Notes: generated by a model from the sequence alone, not told the origin. Positions 39,375 through 48,085 are shown, counted from the first letter of the stretch. The stretch is 57,947 nt of DNA from Secundilactobacillus similis DSM 23365 = JCM 2765 (GCF_001311075.1 NZ_BBAD01000012.1:1-57947); one strand, 5' to 3'. Program-made: numbers and translations.

Positions 39375-40140
39375 ACGTTACGAACCCCTTTCATGCCGTC
39401 AAAAATCAGTTGCTGTTCTGGGTTATCTGGATATACGCGATCAATGAACTTTCCTTCATACATCTGTTTTAGCTGTCCTTTGGTGTTGTTGGTTGTAATG
39501 ATGGTGATACCCTTAGCAGTGTTGTGGTTAAAATCAACTCTAGCGTTAGACACCCGATACATGATGTCTTGCAGATCCTTATGAACCGGTTTAATGTTGC
39601 CAGTCATACCGCCTTCTGTACCAAAATCATCTAGTACCAATACATCAACCTCAATCATTGAACGCGTTATGTTGATTAGTTTGGAACGGACTGAAGTGTC
39701 CTCATATTTGTCATTGACCATTCTTAGAAGCTCAGCAGTTGATACAAACATGCCACTACGTCCATGGCTCATCAGGTGTCCAACATAGCTAGTGCTAAAG
39801 ACGTTTTACCAACGCCACGATCACCCATCATAGCCACATTGAAGTTTTGGTTTTCTAATTGCTTAGCCAACACGAATGCTTTTTTGCCTAGCGATTTAGC
39901 TAAGTGTGGATTGTCCTGTTTAGCAATATCCCAGTTGCCAAACGAGAATTTGAGCGGTATGTTGCCGGACCAAACCGAGTAGCTATAGTACCGGGCCATT
40001 TTGTCCCGTTTCAATTGTTGAGCTGCTTGTTCGGCCGTCTTACGATCTAATTCTTTCTTAGTGGGTAAGTGGTTCAGGTCAACATGGTGGGCATTGGCTA
40101 GCCGCTGAATATATCCCTGGTCAAAAGTAACGTGCTCCAT
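39371..40140 (-). CDS. DnaC-like helicase loader (frameshifted)
   Basis: 256 residues after repair, starting MEHVTFDQGYIQRLAN behind GGGAGG. Walker A GDRGVGKTSLALA, Walker B EVDVLVLDDFGTEGG, sensor TIITTNNTKGQL. The frame breaks at 39775-39776, where CC on the sense strand should be CCC. Loads the host DnaB helicase at the phage origin with the DnaD-like gene upstream. Confidence 0.9.
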
Positions 40141-40141
40141 G

Positions 40142-40888
40142 TTAGCCTCCCGTCCAATACTCGCGGCCCTCATGTTTTTGTTCAGTCGATACTTGATACT
40201 CATCATCAAACCGGCCGTTGAACCATGTTGATCCATCCATAGGGCGATACCAATCTTTATTTTGAGCAATATATTGCTTGTACAATTTTAGCTGAGTGAA
40301 AAGATAATCGTTGGAATGCTTTGCTGATTTTTTACGCCAAGCTTTGTAATGGTTAAAAGCTTGCTTCTTTCCCTTTTTGTTGGGATAAGCTGACCAGATT
40401 TCCTCAAAGTCAGACTCAATTGAGGAATGTGCAGCGACAGCTGCACTATTCTCTTTTGTAATCTCTGTAGTAGTCTCTGGTAGTCTATTGGTATTGGTAG
40501 ACCCATTTTGGGCCGTTCCATCGACCCATTTTGGTCCATTCGTCGGCCCATTTTGGGTCGACGGTCGGCTCATGTCCAATTTACTGTAATCAATGCGATA
40601 CCATTTGGTTCTATCGAAACCGGCCTTATTATAATTTGCCGTAATAAGGTAGCCATCTTTCTCCAACCCAGTTACTGCACGCTTAAGCGTATTTAATCCC
40701 CAAAAGGGAAATTGCTTATTCCAATTAGGAAAGCTGTTGTAAATCCACTTATAGCCGTCCCGTATATTGTTTGAGCGCTGCAACCAGTAATGAAATTGCT
40801 GAAGAACGATTGCCTCATTCAATCCAACTTTGACTGCTAACGACGGTAAAACCTGTAACGGTGGCTCACTAATTAATAGATTTCCCAT
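40142..40888 (-). CDS. DnaD-like replication initiation protein
   Basis: 248 residues from MGNLLISEPPLQVLPSLA with GAGGTG upstream. The N-terminal winged helix (LNEAIVLQQFHYWL, GLNTLKRAVTGLEKDGYL) and a C-terminal helical domain (EEIWSAYPNKKGKKQAFNHY) are typical of Lactobacillus phage replisome organisers. The linker is low complexity (NGPTNGPKW) and may hold the origin. Confidence 0.85.
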   Translation of the reverse strand: MGNLLISEPPLQVLPSLAVKVGLNEAIVLQQFHYWLQRSNNIRDGYKWIYNSFPNWNKQFPFWGLNTLKRAVTGLEKDGYLITANYNKAGFDRTKWYRIDYSKLDMSRPSTQNGPTNGPKWVDGTAQNGSTNTNRLPETTTEITKENSAAVAAHSSIESDFEEIWSAYPNKKGKKQAFNHYKAWRKKSAKHSNDYLFTQLKLYKQYIAQNKDWYRPMDGSTWFNGRFDDEYQVSTEQKHEGREYWTGG

Positions 40889-41585
40889 TTGTTTCACCTC
40901 GGTAATTTCCTCTAACTCCAATTTTTCTCAACGTTTCTTCGTCCAACCTGATCCCAGTAACTGGAATGTGATACTTCTTGCCAAACGCTGTCGGCCCGAT
41001 TTTGTGCCATTCTGTATGGTGCTCACGACACAAACAGTTAACTCGTAGTTGCGTATGGTCAAGATTATTCCGATCGCGGCCAGATCCAACTGTATCAACG
41101 TGGTTAATATCCGAACGTTCACGGCCACACACCATGCACCGACGATGGCGGCAACACTGATATTGGTAATACTCTTGCTCTCTCGGTAGCAATTCATAGC
41201 CTTGTTTGAACGGTACACGCCACGTAAACATGAAGTCGATAACTAGGTCGAGTAACACGTTAGCGTCGCTCACAGACGATTCTGTCGTGTCTGACAGGCT
41301 AATCTCATTACCGTTGGTATACTCACGATATTGGCCATAAAACATTGCTTTCAGGAAGTCTTGTGGCACCACGAAGCAATCGGCAATATCATTTAGCAGG
41401 GCAAAGAATAGACGCCGTTGTTGTGGCCTAGCTTTGCGTGTATCGGCTAGTTCCCAATCCAGGTAAAGTTGGTCACGTGAACTGCTAACGGTCTCGATAT
41501 GGTCTAAATTTGGCTTTTGGTCAAGCTCAACTAACAAGTATGACTTGCCATTACGCTCAAAGTATTTTGATCGTGACCGCTGCAT
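40869..41585 (-). CDS. putative HNHc nuclease
   Basis: 238 residues. C-terminal HNH-type zinc domain: CCRHRRCMVCGRERSDINHV, CLCREHHTEWHKIGP. Matches the phage HNHc family next to SSB and recombination genes; likely a recombination nuclease. Confidence 0.88.
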   Translation of the reverse strand: MQRSRSKYFERNGKSYLLVELDQKPNLDHIETVSSSRDQLYLDWELADTRKARPQQRRLFFALLNDIADCFVVPQDFLKAMFYGQYREYTNGNEISLSDTTESSVSDANVLLDLVIDFMFTWRVPFKQGYELLPREQEYYQYQCCRHRRCMVCGRERSDINHVDTVGSGRDRNNLDHTQLRVNCLCREHHTEWHKIGPTAFGKKYHIPVTGIRLDEETLRKIGVRGNYRGETNGKSIN

Positions 41586-41599
41586 TTAATCACCTCAAA

Positions 41600-42031
41600 T
41601 CAGAACGGTAACGAATCATCGGTAATGTCGACTGAGCCACCGTTATTAGCAAACGGATCACTTGTATTATTTTGCGGCCGATTATTTTGATAACTACCGT
41701 TACCAGTAGAGCTTTTTGATTCCAAGAACGAGAAATTCTCAACAATAACTTCTGTGACGTATACGCGTTGGCCTTGCTGATTTTCATAGTTACGTGTTTG
41801 AATACGGCCTTCAATACCGACCAGGGATCCTTTGTGGAAGAAGTTAGCAAAGTTTTCTGCCGACTTACGCCAGATAACACAACTAACAAAATCAGCTTCG
41901 CGCTCACCTTGTTGGTTGGTGAACCGCCGATCAACGGCCAGATTGAAAGTAGCTACAGCAGCACCGCCTTGCGTATACCGCAATTCCACATCACGGGTTA
42001 GTCGTCCAGTCAAAACTACTCGATTAATCAT
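41600..42031 (-). CDS. ssb: single-stranded DNA-binding protein
   Basis: 143 residues from [25 protein letters not shown] upstream. Full OB fold ([20 protein letters not shown]), Asn/Gln-rich linker and the protein-interaction tail DITDDSLPF. That tail is matched by the zinc-ribbon protein at 51019. Confidence 0.95.
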   Translation of the reverse strand: MINRVVLTGRLTRDVELRYTQGGAAVATFNLAVDRRFTNQQGEREADFVSCVIWRKSAENFANFFHKGSLVGIEGRIQTRNYENQQGQRVYVTEVIVENFSFLESKSSTGNGSYQNNRPQNNTSDPFANNGGSVDITDDSLPF

Positions 42032-42707
42032 TTGAATTCCCCTTCTCACTTTGTTTTTTTAATTGAGCAGTCACTAAGCTGATCAGTTGGTTAGCACCAT
42101 CATGCGTCAAATCGTTGACCTGGCTAACATTGAATTTTTCCAGATAACCGTTTCTAACAGCTTCAATTGGGGCGCTTGCTGCCTTACTCATTGCCTCAAA
42201 CAATCCATTAAGTGTTGTGGCCTGCTGTTTAGTTACAGGCAGGGGTTGACGATTGTTTTGTTGTGTCCCGTTATTTCTATGAGCTGGTTGTTGTGCCGTA
42301 CGGTTGTTAGGAGCCGCTTTAGTTGCTTGTTGTCCATCGTCATCTTTAGACGCGGATACGCCGAACGCTGCTGATAAGCTATATCGTCGTGCATAAGTTT
42401 CAGCAGAGCCGAATGCCTGCGCGTCTTTACGCTGTACTGGCATGCTAAGCGGATTGTAAATAATGTACTCGCCACTAGCATCAAACAGCATAGTCGTAAT
42501 ATAGACACCATTAGGATCGCTAGTCGCTTCCTGCGTATAGCCTAACGACTCTGGCAATGCCCTATCTACTGCAGCGGTTAAGTCTTCCAAAGTCACATAA
42601 TTCCCATAATGGCTTTTTCCGTCTTTACTTGGCTGTGCTTTGAGTAAATTCTTACGGAATTGTGCCATGCTGGTGGCCAAATTTTTAATTGATTCGCTTT
42701 TTTCCAT
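42024..42707 (-). CDS. ERF-family single-strand annealing recombinase
   Basis: 227 residues. ERF core: [55 protein letters not shown]. Gln/Asn-rich linker and a C-terminal helical region follow. Works with SSB and the HNHc nuclease. Confidence 0.92.
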   Translation of the reverse strand: MEKSESIKNLATSMAQFRKNLLKAQPSKDGKSHYGNYVTLEDLTAAVDRALPESLGYTQEATSDPNGVYITTMLFDASGEYIIYNPLSMPVQRKDAQAFGSAETYARRYSLSAAFGVSASKDDDGQQATKAAPNNRTAQQPAHRNNGTQQNNRQPLPVTKQQATTLNGLFEAMSKAASAPIEAVRNGYLEKFNVSQVNDLTHDGANQLISLVTAQLKKQSEKGNSND

Positions 42708-42720
42708 GACTTCCTCCTAA

Positions 42721-43614
42721 TTAATTCTCCTTATCAACCAGTTCAATTCTGATACCTAATTGCTTGGCTCCAGCCCATACCTGTCCGAGAGCTTTGTGCG
42801 TCCCAGTCAGCTTGACTGTGATCGTTTGTGGTACAACTTCGCCGGTATCTGTGTCGATGGTTTCATCACCCTGTTTAACCTGGTGAGTGGCATCAATGGC
42901 CGCTTGTGCCTCCTTAGCCGCCTTGGCCTTTTCAGCCTTTTGCTGACGTTCCTTATCGCGCTTAGTAGCTGCTGCATCCATCTCAGCCAGAATGTCAGAA
43001 ACGGGTTCTCCCTTGCTAATCAGCGCCGCCCAGCCGCTTGATTCCAGTTCTAATTGATCTGCGTACATGCGCACGGTCTGGATATCGGTGGCCCGTTGAT
43101 TGCGATCCTTGCGCAATTGCGTCATGGCTTCGGCAATCTGCTCCAGCAGCTTTTTGTGGCTGAGTGACTTAAGCAGCCACCCCGGTTGCACTTCAATATC
43201 CGTCACGGAAACCCCATAGTTAGGCGCCATCTCTGCGATTTCAGCCTTGACCGAGTCATACCGTGCTTGACGCTCTTGTGTCTCAACTTCTTCAATCTTG
43301 CTATCAAGCGGATCAAGAAGATTTTTGACCTTATCGCCTAGTCCTTTCATGAGATCGTCGAATTCGGCCATAGGCTTTTTGTATTGACGATCCGTCTCTA
43401 GCCGCTTATCGTTGATTGACTTAGCAATCTTGTTGATGTTGGCCCGCATTTTCTTCGTGTCGGCCACATTATCCGTTGTTACTACAAAGTCTTGGCCATA
43501 CTTAGTTACTACCCCGTTTACAGCCATTTCAAGCTGCTCTAGGTTGTTAATCTTGATTGGGGTAGGATTGACCTCAATACTTGGTTCAAATGCTATAAGC
43601 TCGTTTGTAGCCAT
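42721..43614 (-). CDS. DUF1351 phage protein
   Basis: 297 residues, helical, with KKMRANINKIAKSINDKRLE and TITVKLTGTHKALGQVWAGA near the end. Commonly next to ERF/RecT-type genes; function unknown. Confidence 0.87.
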   Translation of the reverse strand: MATNELIAFEPSIEVNPTPIKINNLEQLEMAVNGVVTKYGQDFVVTTDNVADTKKMRANINKIAKSINDKRLETDRQYKKPMAEFDDLMKGLGDKVKNLLDPLDSKIEEVETQERQARYDSVKAEIAEMAPNYGVSVTDIEVQPGWLLKSLSHKKLLEQIAEAMTQLRKDRNQRATDIQTVRMYADQLELESSGWAALISKGEPVSDILAEMDAAATKRDKERQQKAEKAKAAKEAQAAIDATHQVKQGDETIDTDTGEVVPQTITVKLTGTHKALGQVWAGAKQLGIRIELVDKEN

Positions 43615-43872
43615 TTATTCTTCCGCCTCCAAATTGGGTGACCAAGCAACAAGCTCGTCGCTGATGCTGTATAGCCGATCAATCTCATCATTGCTAAGCC
43701 GATCATTCTCGGCCACCAGTAACTCTTCCTTGGCCTCATCGAGTAACTCGAACCCGCGCCGCAATGGTCCAACTTCACTGAGTGGCATTTGACCAATCAT
43801 TTCGGTCAAAAAATTAACCCGATGTCTAAAGCTCACAACTGATTTTTCACTTAATAATCTGTTTGCATTCAT
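43615..43872 (-). CDS. small acidic early protein, unknown
   Basis: 85 residues, MNANRLLSEKSVVSFRHRVN then an acidic helical C-terminus. GAAAGG upstream. Common kind of early ORF before DUF1351; not named. Confidence 0.68.
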   Translation of the reverse strand: MNANRLLSEKSVVSFRHRVNFLTEMIGQMPLSEVGPLRRGFELLDEAKEELLVAENDRLSNDEIDRLYSISDELVAWSPNLEAEE

Positions 43873-43924
43873 TCGCTTATCCTTTCGTGGTATAATTCAC
43901 CTGAAATATATTTGTTCGAGTCAG

Positions 43925-44029
43925 CTACTTGCGATAGCTGGCTTTTTTCGTGCTGTGAAATAATCGCCACAACCAACTGTGACGCTTGGCCTTAAAAACC
44001 AAGTCACTATAAGTTCGCGTGTGAATCAT
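43925..44029 (-). CDS. 34-residue basic early peptide
   Basis: MIHTRTYSDLVFKAKRHSWL, ending KKASYRK; GAGGAGGTG just upstream. Its last codons overlap an inverted repeat that reads as a terminator on the plus strand. Confidence 0.55.
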   Translation of the reverse strand: MIHTRTYSDLVFKAKRHSWLWRLFHSTKKASYRK

Positions 44030-44032
44030 GCA

Positions 44033-44240
44033 CTACACCTCCTCATCTTCAATCGGTTCTTCGATTTCAACATTCTTGATGCCGTAAGCAATAAATTTGT
44101 CAACGATTGCTGTTAAGCGCCGTTACAATGGCTAATGTCGCCTGAGCAATAGCCGGTCGCTGGGCTGGGGTTGCCCCATCAGTCACTGAGTCCAGACTTT
44201 CAAGTTGTCGAATTAGATACTTTTTGTAATCATCATGCAT
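44033..44240 (-). CDS. small early protein, unknown (frameshifted)
   Basis: 68 residues after removing one base near 44112-44116: MHDDYKKYLIRQLESLDSVT then TAIVDKFIAYGIKNVEIEE. Strong TAGGAGG upstream. Both parts fit one ORF; it is one of the few breaks that looks like an insertion. Confidence 0.6.
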
Positions 44241-44307
44241 TGTTAATTCCTCCTATTAAGTTGTTCTAGCACTGCCGCCAGAACGAAAATTAAGATCAGT
44301 ACCAGCA

Positions 44308-44505
44308 TCACTGATTAGCGAGTTGCCAGTTGTCGGCAACCACCACGGCGTATTCGTTGCACTGGTACAAGAAGTTAAGCGCATCACATCGTTCTTGCGC
44401 TGCACTTTTAGTCCTGTACCAGCGACCATCATTTTCGGTGATTGTGGTTCCGCTATGGCTAAAGCGAACGCATGTATAAATTTTGGGGATCATGAGTTTA
44501 GCCAT
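44308..44505 (-). CDS. small early protein, unknown
   Basis: 65 residues, MAKLMIPKIYTCVRFSHSGT, beta-rich (NDGRWYRTKSAAQERCDAL). Start overlaps the end of the preceding gene after repair. Confidence 0.62.
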   Translation of the reverse strand: MAKLMIPKIYTCVRFSHSGTTITENDGRWYRTKSAAQERCDALNFLYQCNEYAVVVADNWQLANQ

Positions 44506-44778
44506 TCAAATCACGCTTTCTAATCTGAACACCGTCGATAAAAATAGCCAAATTACTTTCTTGAACTCGGCGGCTACATAGAACTTGCTCAACAACCTGC
44601 CGTTTATATTGTTTTTTCCACTTGGTAAAATCAGTTGGAAAAAGTTAGCATCGTATGCCCACAGTCTTAACTCATCGTCCGTTGTGTTAATATCATCAAC
44701 AACCAAGTTGTCCTGGTAAGGTTTGTCACCAACCTCAAAGCCAGCGGCAAACTTAGCTAAAATTTCGGCTTTAGTCAT
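44498..44778 (-). CDS. small early protein, unknown (frameshifted)
   Basis: About 94 residues from MTKAEILAKFAAGFEVGDK. T5 at 44639-44643 (sense strand) should be T6; repair reads ANFFPTDFTKWKKQYKRQVV and ends RKRDLNG with an overlap into the next gene. Confidence 0.62.
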
Positions 44779-44986
44779 CAGAATCACCAACCTCTCGTGG
44801 CAATTCATAGAGCCCGTATTGTTGAGCTAACTCGCTGGTAAACTTAAAACTGTAACGTCGCTTAATGTACGCCGGGGCCTTAATACCACAGATGGCAAGA
44901 TTACCCTTTTTATCGATACAGTAATGACTCACACCGTATTCGGATGGTTGGAACTTTCCGGGAACCGGGATCATGAATTTAATCAT
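44771..44986 (-). CDS. small early protein, unknown
   Basis: 71 residues from MIKFMIPVPGKFQPSEYGVS; GATGGTGATTAGG leads the ATG. Two cysteines and basic middle. Unrecognised. Confidence 0.62.
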   Translation of the reverse strand: MIKFMIPVPGKFQPSEYGVSHYCIDKKGNLAICGIKAPAYIKRRYSFKFTSELAQQYGLYELPREVGDSDD

Positions 44987-44987
44987 C

Positions 44988-45461
44988 CTAATCACCATCC
45001 TTGACCATCTCAAACCTTGGATCAGCTCTGTTAAATGGTGGTAAATAAGGCGCGTACTCAGTATTGTTTTTCCGCAAGGCTTCATACTCCGATTTTGTGA
45101 AACTCGTTTGATATTCATCGGTTTCGGTATCGTTGCTTAAAATTAAGCCTCCGGTATAACGACTAACATTTAACCAATTAGAATAGTCACGCCATACCTT
45201 TACCATAAATCGTGGTTCATCTCGCCGTTCAGCGAGTGGTGTCACAATGTAGTCCATTACCACATCCAACAGTTCGTCGATAGCATCCGCGTTCAATTTT
45301 TCCAGCTCAACGTGCCGAGTGTCCAATGAGTATGGCTCCGTTCTGCTAATCCACATGATTGGATCGTTTGCTGGTGTTTTACGCACCGTGTACATGTCAT
45401 CCGCCGTTGTGAATGCATAGCCCTGTTCTTTAAGCGCCGATAGTAATTCTTTATCCTTCAT
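44988..45461 (-). CDS. DUF1642-like early phage protein
   Basis: 157 residues. The second half (RFMVKVWRDYSNWLNVSRYT, YQTSFTKSEYEAL) follows the DUF1642 pattern. AAGGAGG upstream. Function unknown. Confidence 0.68.
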   Translation of the reverse strand: MKDKELLSALKEQGYAFTTADDMYTVRKTPANDPIMWISRTEPYSLDTRHVELEKLNADAIDELLDVVMDYIVTPLAERRDEPRFMVKVWRDYSNWLNVSRYTGGLILSNDTETDEYQTSFTKSEYEALRKNNTEYAPYLPPFNRADPRFEMVKDGD

Positions 45462-45479
45462 TAACTTTTCCTCCTTAAA

Positions 45480-45584
45480 CTAATCAAACCAATCGTGTGG
45501 ATGGTGGATCATGCTGTTAAGCAAGTAACCCGCTCCCACACAAACCACCGTCCAGCTAAACCATTGCCAGATTTCAGTTAACAT
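45480..45584 (-). CDS. 34-residue membrane peptide
   Basis: MLTEIWQWFSWTVVCVGAGY and on, one membrane helix with a His/Asp tail; AAGGGTG upstream. Typical small early phage membrane peptide. Confidence 0.55.
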   Translation of the reverse strand: MLTEIWQWFSWTVVCVGAGYLLNSMIHHPHDWFD

Positions 45585-45620
45585 CTAATCACCCTTTCAA
45601 GTCGCCTGCTCTGCACTTAT

Positions 45621-45878
45621 TTAAATTTCTTGGTGATTTTTGATCCATTCCCGCACCGCTGGCCGGGAATATTTTTTTCGGCTTCCAACCATGATGTGGG
45701 GGAAGTCCTTTTGAAGTAAAACCTTGTCCGCCGTATCAGGTGATACAGCCAAGACTTCGGCTGCCATCTCTTCGCGGTTTAATAGTCGGTCGTCGATGGT
45801 CGTGATTTGCTTACCATCTTCGACACCTTTGAGATATGCCTGCTGAAACAGGTCGTGCAATTCCGCTTCGAATGACAT
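45621..45878 (-). CDS. DNA-binding early protein, HTH (DUF771/excisionase-like)
   Basis: 85 residues; a C-terminal winged-helix end (GSRKKYSRPAVREWIKNHQE) like excisionase/DUF771 proteins. Next to the antirepressor. Confidence 0.72.
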   Translation of the reverse strand: MSFEAELHDLFQQAYLKGVEDGKQITTIDDRLLNREEMAAEVLAVSPDTADKVLLQKDFPHIMVGSRKKYSRPAVREWIKNHQEI

Positions 45879-45890
45879 GTGATCACCTGC

Positions 45891-46601
45891 CTACCGATTA
45901 GTATCAATCAGCTTTAAACCAGCTTCGGTGTATAACCACTGCGCAACTTCCTTATCAGAGTGTTGCGATTTACTGTTTGACCAGCGACCGTATTCGTTTT
46001 GACCGGGCTGTTCAGCCTTCAAACCAATTCGATTTGCAATTCGGCCAACCATATTGGCTGAGATACCTAATTGCTCACCAACTTGCCCCGCCGAAAACTC
46101 TTTGTCCTTCATGATTGGGATCGTCATTTCGCCGGTGATGGATTCGGCTGCACGAGCCAAAATTGATTGCTGAGATGAATGAGATTCAGTCTTCATTGCA
46201 ATTCGGTAAAGTGCATTAGCTTGATGTGTCTTGGCCTTAGTCATTTCGATCTCCGCCTGCTTCACGGGATCAATTTTTTCCATTGGTAATCCAATGAGAG
46301 TCTCTTCCATGGCATTGAAAGCATCGATGTACTTGAGCTTGAATTGAAGTGCCTTGTCCCCTGTGAAACCCATTGCTAACAAGGTAAATCCGTCGCGGTT
46401 CATGTAATACATTGGATATTGCTTACCACGATTCTCATAAGCACCTGTGGCAAACATCTCGCGGCTCAATTTTGAGCCACCAGATTCCAGTAGCTTATCA
46501 ATGTCTCTCATGATATTTTTGTGTTCCTTCTCAAACGTTTCAGCTACCTGCAAGCTACTGGTAACTGCTTGTTTGTCTTTCATGATTACTAAATCATTCA
46601 T
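45891..46601 (-). CDS. Rha-type phage antirepressor
   Basis: 236 residues. N-terminal Rha domain (TSSLQVAETFEKEHKNIMRD, YYMNRDGFTLLAMGFTGDKA). C-terminal HTH-like domain (FSAGQVGEQLGISANMVGR). Likely lifts repression on induction. Confidence 0.9.
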   Translation of the reverse strand: MNDLVIMKDKQAVTSSLQVAETFEKEHKNIMRDIDKLLESGGSKLSREMFATGAYENRGKQYPMYYMNRDGFTLLAMGFTGDKALQFKLKYIDAFNAMEETLIGLPMEKIDPVKQAEIEMTKAKTHQANALYRIAMKTESHSSQQSILARAAESITGEMTIPIMKDKEFSAGQVGEQLGISANMVGRIANRIGLKAEQPGQNEYGRWSNSKSQHSDKEVAQWLYTEAGLKLIDTNR

Positions 46602-46603
46602 GG

Positions 46604-46831
46604 TTAATCCTCCTGAATTCCTAAAATCTTTGCCATTTGTGAACGAATCCGTCTTGATTTGGGCTCATTACCACCTTTGACGGCCCTGTTAACTTGCGAT
46701 GGTGCCACTTTTTCTTCCTGAGTAGTAAGTAACGCTGCCATGGCTTTTTGAGATAATCCATGACGCTTTAGTGCAGTCACATATTGCAATTCGATTTCCA
46801 ATGCGGCTTTATCAATTGTTTGTTCTGGCAT
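46604..46831 (-). CDS. Cro-like HTH regulator
   Basis: 75 residues from MPEQTIDKAALEIELQYV behind GAAAGGGGGGAG. HTH: HGLSQKAMAALLTTQEEKVA PSQVNRAVKGG. Short C-terminus. First lytic gene in the usual Cro position, although pushed 1.2 kb from the operators by inserted cassettes. Confidence 0.75.
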   Translation of the reverse strand: MPEQTIDKAALEIELQYVTALKRHGLSQKAMAALLTTQEEKVAPSQVNRAVKGGNEPKSRRIRSQMAKILGIQED

Positions 46832-46840
46832 TTTTACTCC

Positions 46841-46859
46841 CCCCTTTCGTAATTTATTA
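46841..46859 (+). repeat. leader repeat R1
   Basis: CCCCTTTCGTAATTTATTA, upstream of the Cro-like gene; related to R2 (47411-47430) and R3 (47960-47979). Here it is part of a palindrome CGTAAT-TT-ATTACG. Confidence 0.7.
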
Positions 46860-46900
46860 CGGTATAATTTAGATAGTCCAATTAATCGAGGTGAATCTAA

Positions 46901-47122
46901 ATGAAGCATGCAATCTCTGAAAAAACAATTACGTCTGCTTTAAAAGAGTCCGGTGTACAAATCGATGAAAAACTTGTATCTGCCCTATACGCCCTTTTCA
47001 ATAACGAACAATTTACAAGTACGCTAAGTGATGTCGTCATTGAAAACATTGATCAACGCCGTTCAAACACACCTAAACTAATGGCCGCTGGTAAGAAAGC
47101 AACTTCAATTATCAAGCTCTAG
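46901..47122 (+). CDS. small plus-strand protein in the early region
   Basis: 73 residues, MKHAISEKTITSALKESGVQ, CGAGGTGAATC upstream and TATAAT at 46863-46868, followed by a strong terminator. It reads against the surrounding early genes. Helical, no known motif. Confidence 0.65.
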   Translation: MKHAISEKTITSALKESGVQIDEKLVSALYALFNNEQFTSTLSDVVIENIDQRRSNTPKLMAAGKKATSIIKL

Positions 47123-47126
47123 TTTC

Positions 47127-47402
47127 TTAGTGCTTTCCGTATAATTCGGAGGGCACTTTTTGTTTAAGTGCTTCGTTTATGATGATTTCAGTAGAACTAT
47201 CAGTATCGTTTTCGGTTGTGGCGATGATTCCGCTGATCATTCGTGCTTCTTCAAATGTTTGGGCTCGACTTAATGCAAACGTTGCAATGGCACGACATCT
47301 TTTTTCTGAATCGTACTTTTGCTTTAGAGATAAAACATCTTCATCTTGGCTAAGCCGTTCGTACATTTGTTTCAAATTAATAGCATTAAAATTTCCAATC
47401 AT
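47127..47402 (-). CDS. small early protein, unknown
   Basis: 91 residues from MIGNFNAINLKQMYERLSQD; GGAAAGGAAG leader is repeat R2. Helical and polar (LSRAQTFEEARMISGIIATT). Converges on the plus-strand gene at 46901. Confidence 0.62.
   Translation of the reverse strand: MIGNFNAINLKQMYERLSQDEDVLSLKQKYDSEKRCRAIATFALSRAQTFEEARMISGIIATTENDTDSSTEIIINEALKQKVPSELYGKH
47129..47161 (+). terminator. terminator of the plus-strand gene at 46901
   Basis: 11-bp stem AGTGCTTTCCG with CGGAGGGCACT (47129-47139 and 47147-47157), then T5. Confidence 0.85.
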
Positions 47403-47410
47403 ATTTTTGC

Positions 47411-47430
47411 TTCCTTTCCGTAATTTATTA
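47411..47430 (+). repeat. leader repeat R2
   Basis: TTCCTTTCCGTAATTTATTA, shared with R3 at 19 of 20 aligned bases in the core. The predicted intron 5' splice site follows 11 bp downstream. Confidence 0.75.
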
Positions 47431-47441
47431 ATGAATAAGTT

Positions 47442-47734
47442 AATCAACTCTGCTATAATTGATCTGTTTACTAGACTTGCCCACTCGATTAGCAATAATC
47501 GACCTGAATCGGGTGAATTCAAGGAAAACCTAAACTGATTTATCAGCACGGCAACCCTGAGCCAAGCACAACACGTTTCAAAGAGTTGTGAAGGTGCAAC
47601 GCATAGGTGGTGACTGACATCAATAATCCACACGAGCGCCCGACAGCCTTTAACTAAGGTTGAAAAGATATGCTGAGCTAGTTAGAAATTTCTAGAAACC
47701 TAGGTTTAAATACCTTGGTGATAACACTATACTG
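47442..47734 (+). ncRNA. group I self-splicing intron (IA-like), plus strand
   Basis: The core matches the phage group IA pattern: AACCTAAAC at 47527-47535, GGCAACCCTGAGCCAAGC at 47550-47567, GTGCAACGCATA at 47594-47605, AAAGATATGC at 47664-47673. P7 is GCATA (47601-47605) with TATGC (47669-47673). P2 is CGATTA/TAATCG over GCAA (47486-47501). Other hairpins: CACAAC/GTTGTG (47567-47590) and CAGCCTT/AAGGTTG (47644-47662). P1 is proposed as TAAGTT with GACTTG (47436-47441, 47474-47479), ending in the U-G pair at the splice site. The 3' end is placed at G47734 (ACTATACTG) by analogy with the Twort intron. No homing endonuclease is present. Confidence 0.88.
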
Positions 47735-47746
47735 ACATCTGCACTG

Positions 47747-48085
47747 ATGAACGCTGTTTCCAAGAACAACGATCTGATCAAGGGCTTTAATAAGACTTCA
47801 ATTATGAAAGAAGCTGATGTAATGAAGAATGCAACGATCGATACATCAGCTCTCTCTGCATTCAAGAACACTTCTAAACTTATTAATAATTCTGGTGCAT
47901 TTGGTAAATATCTAGTAAACAATTTGGTCATCTCTTATGAGATGACTTTTTTAATTTCACTTCCCTTCCGTAATTTATTCATCAAGTTATTGCATTTTTT
48001 ACAGCAATGCTGTAAAATAAGTGCATACGAAATAAGCTATAAAATCCCTATACTTCAACCGTTCTTCACCAAAGTTACGTTATGA
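47747..48085 (+). CDS. open frame after the group I intron, uncertain
   Basis: MNAVSKNNDLIKGFNKTSIM and on. No RBS before the ATG. The frame runs through its own terminator at 47927, so the real end is probably near TTTGGTAA (47901-47908) if one G is missing. Joined to the 5' exon, with one extra A, it would read MNKVTSALMNAVSKN. Could also be noncoding exon RNA. Confidence 0.35.
   Translation: MNAVSKNNDLIKGFNKTSIMKEADVMKNATIDTSALSAFKNTSKLINNSGAFGKYLVNNLVISYEMTFLISLPFRNLFIKLLHFLQQCCKISAYEISYKIPILQPFFTKVTL
47927..47952 (+). terminator. terminator of the intron-bearing transcript
   Basis: GTCATCTC-TTAT-GAGATGAC, a perfect 8-bp stem, then six T. Confidence 0.9.
47960..47979 (+). repeat. leader repeat R3
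   Basis: CTTCCCTTCCGTAATTTATT, next to the operator region; likely the ancestral leader of the Cro-side transcript. Confidence 0.7.
47997..48017. promoter_or_regulatory. repressor operator 1
   Basis: Perfect palindrome TTTTACAGC-AAT-GCTGTAAAA. The half-site TTTTACA(G/C)C recurs at 48157-48165. Confidence 0.7.

Noticed and set aside
47451..47459. TGCTATAAT as promoter of the intron transcript
   Set aside because: It lies between the two proposed P1 strands of the intron, so it would be part of the intron rather than upstream of it; transcription should start before 47436.
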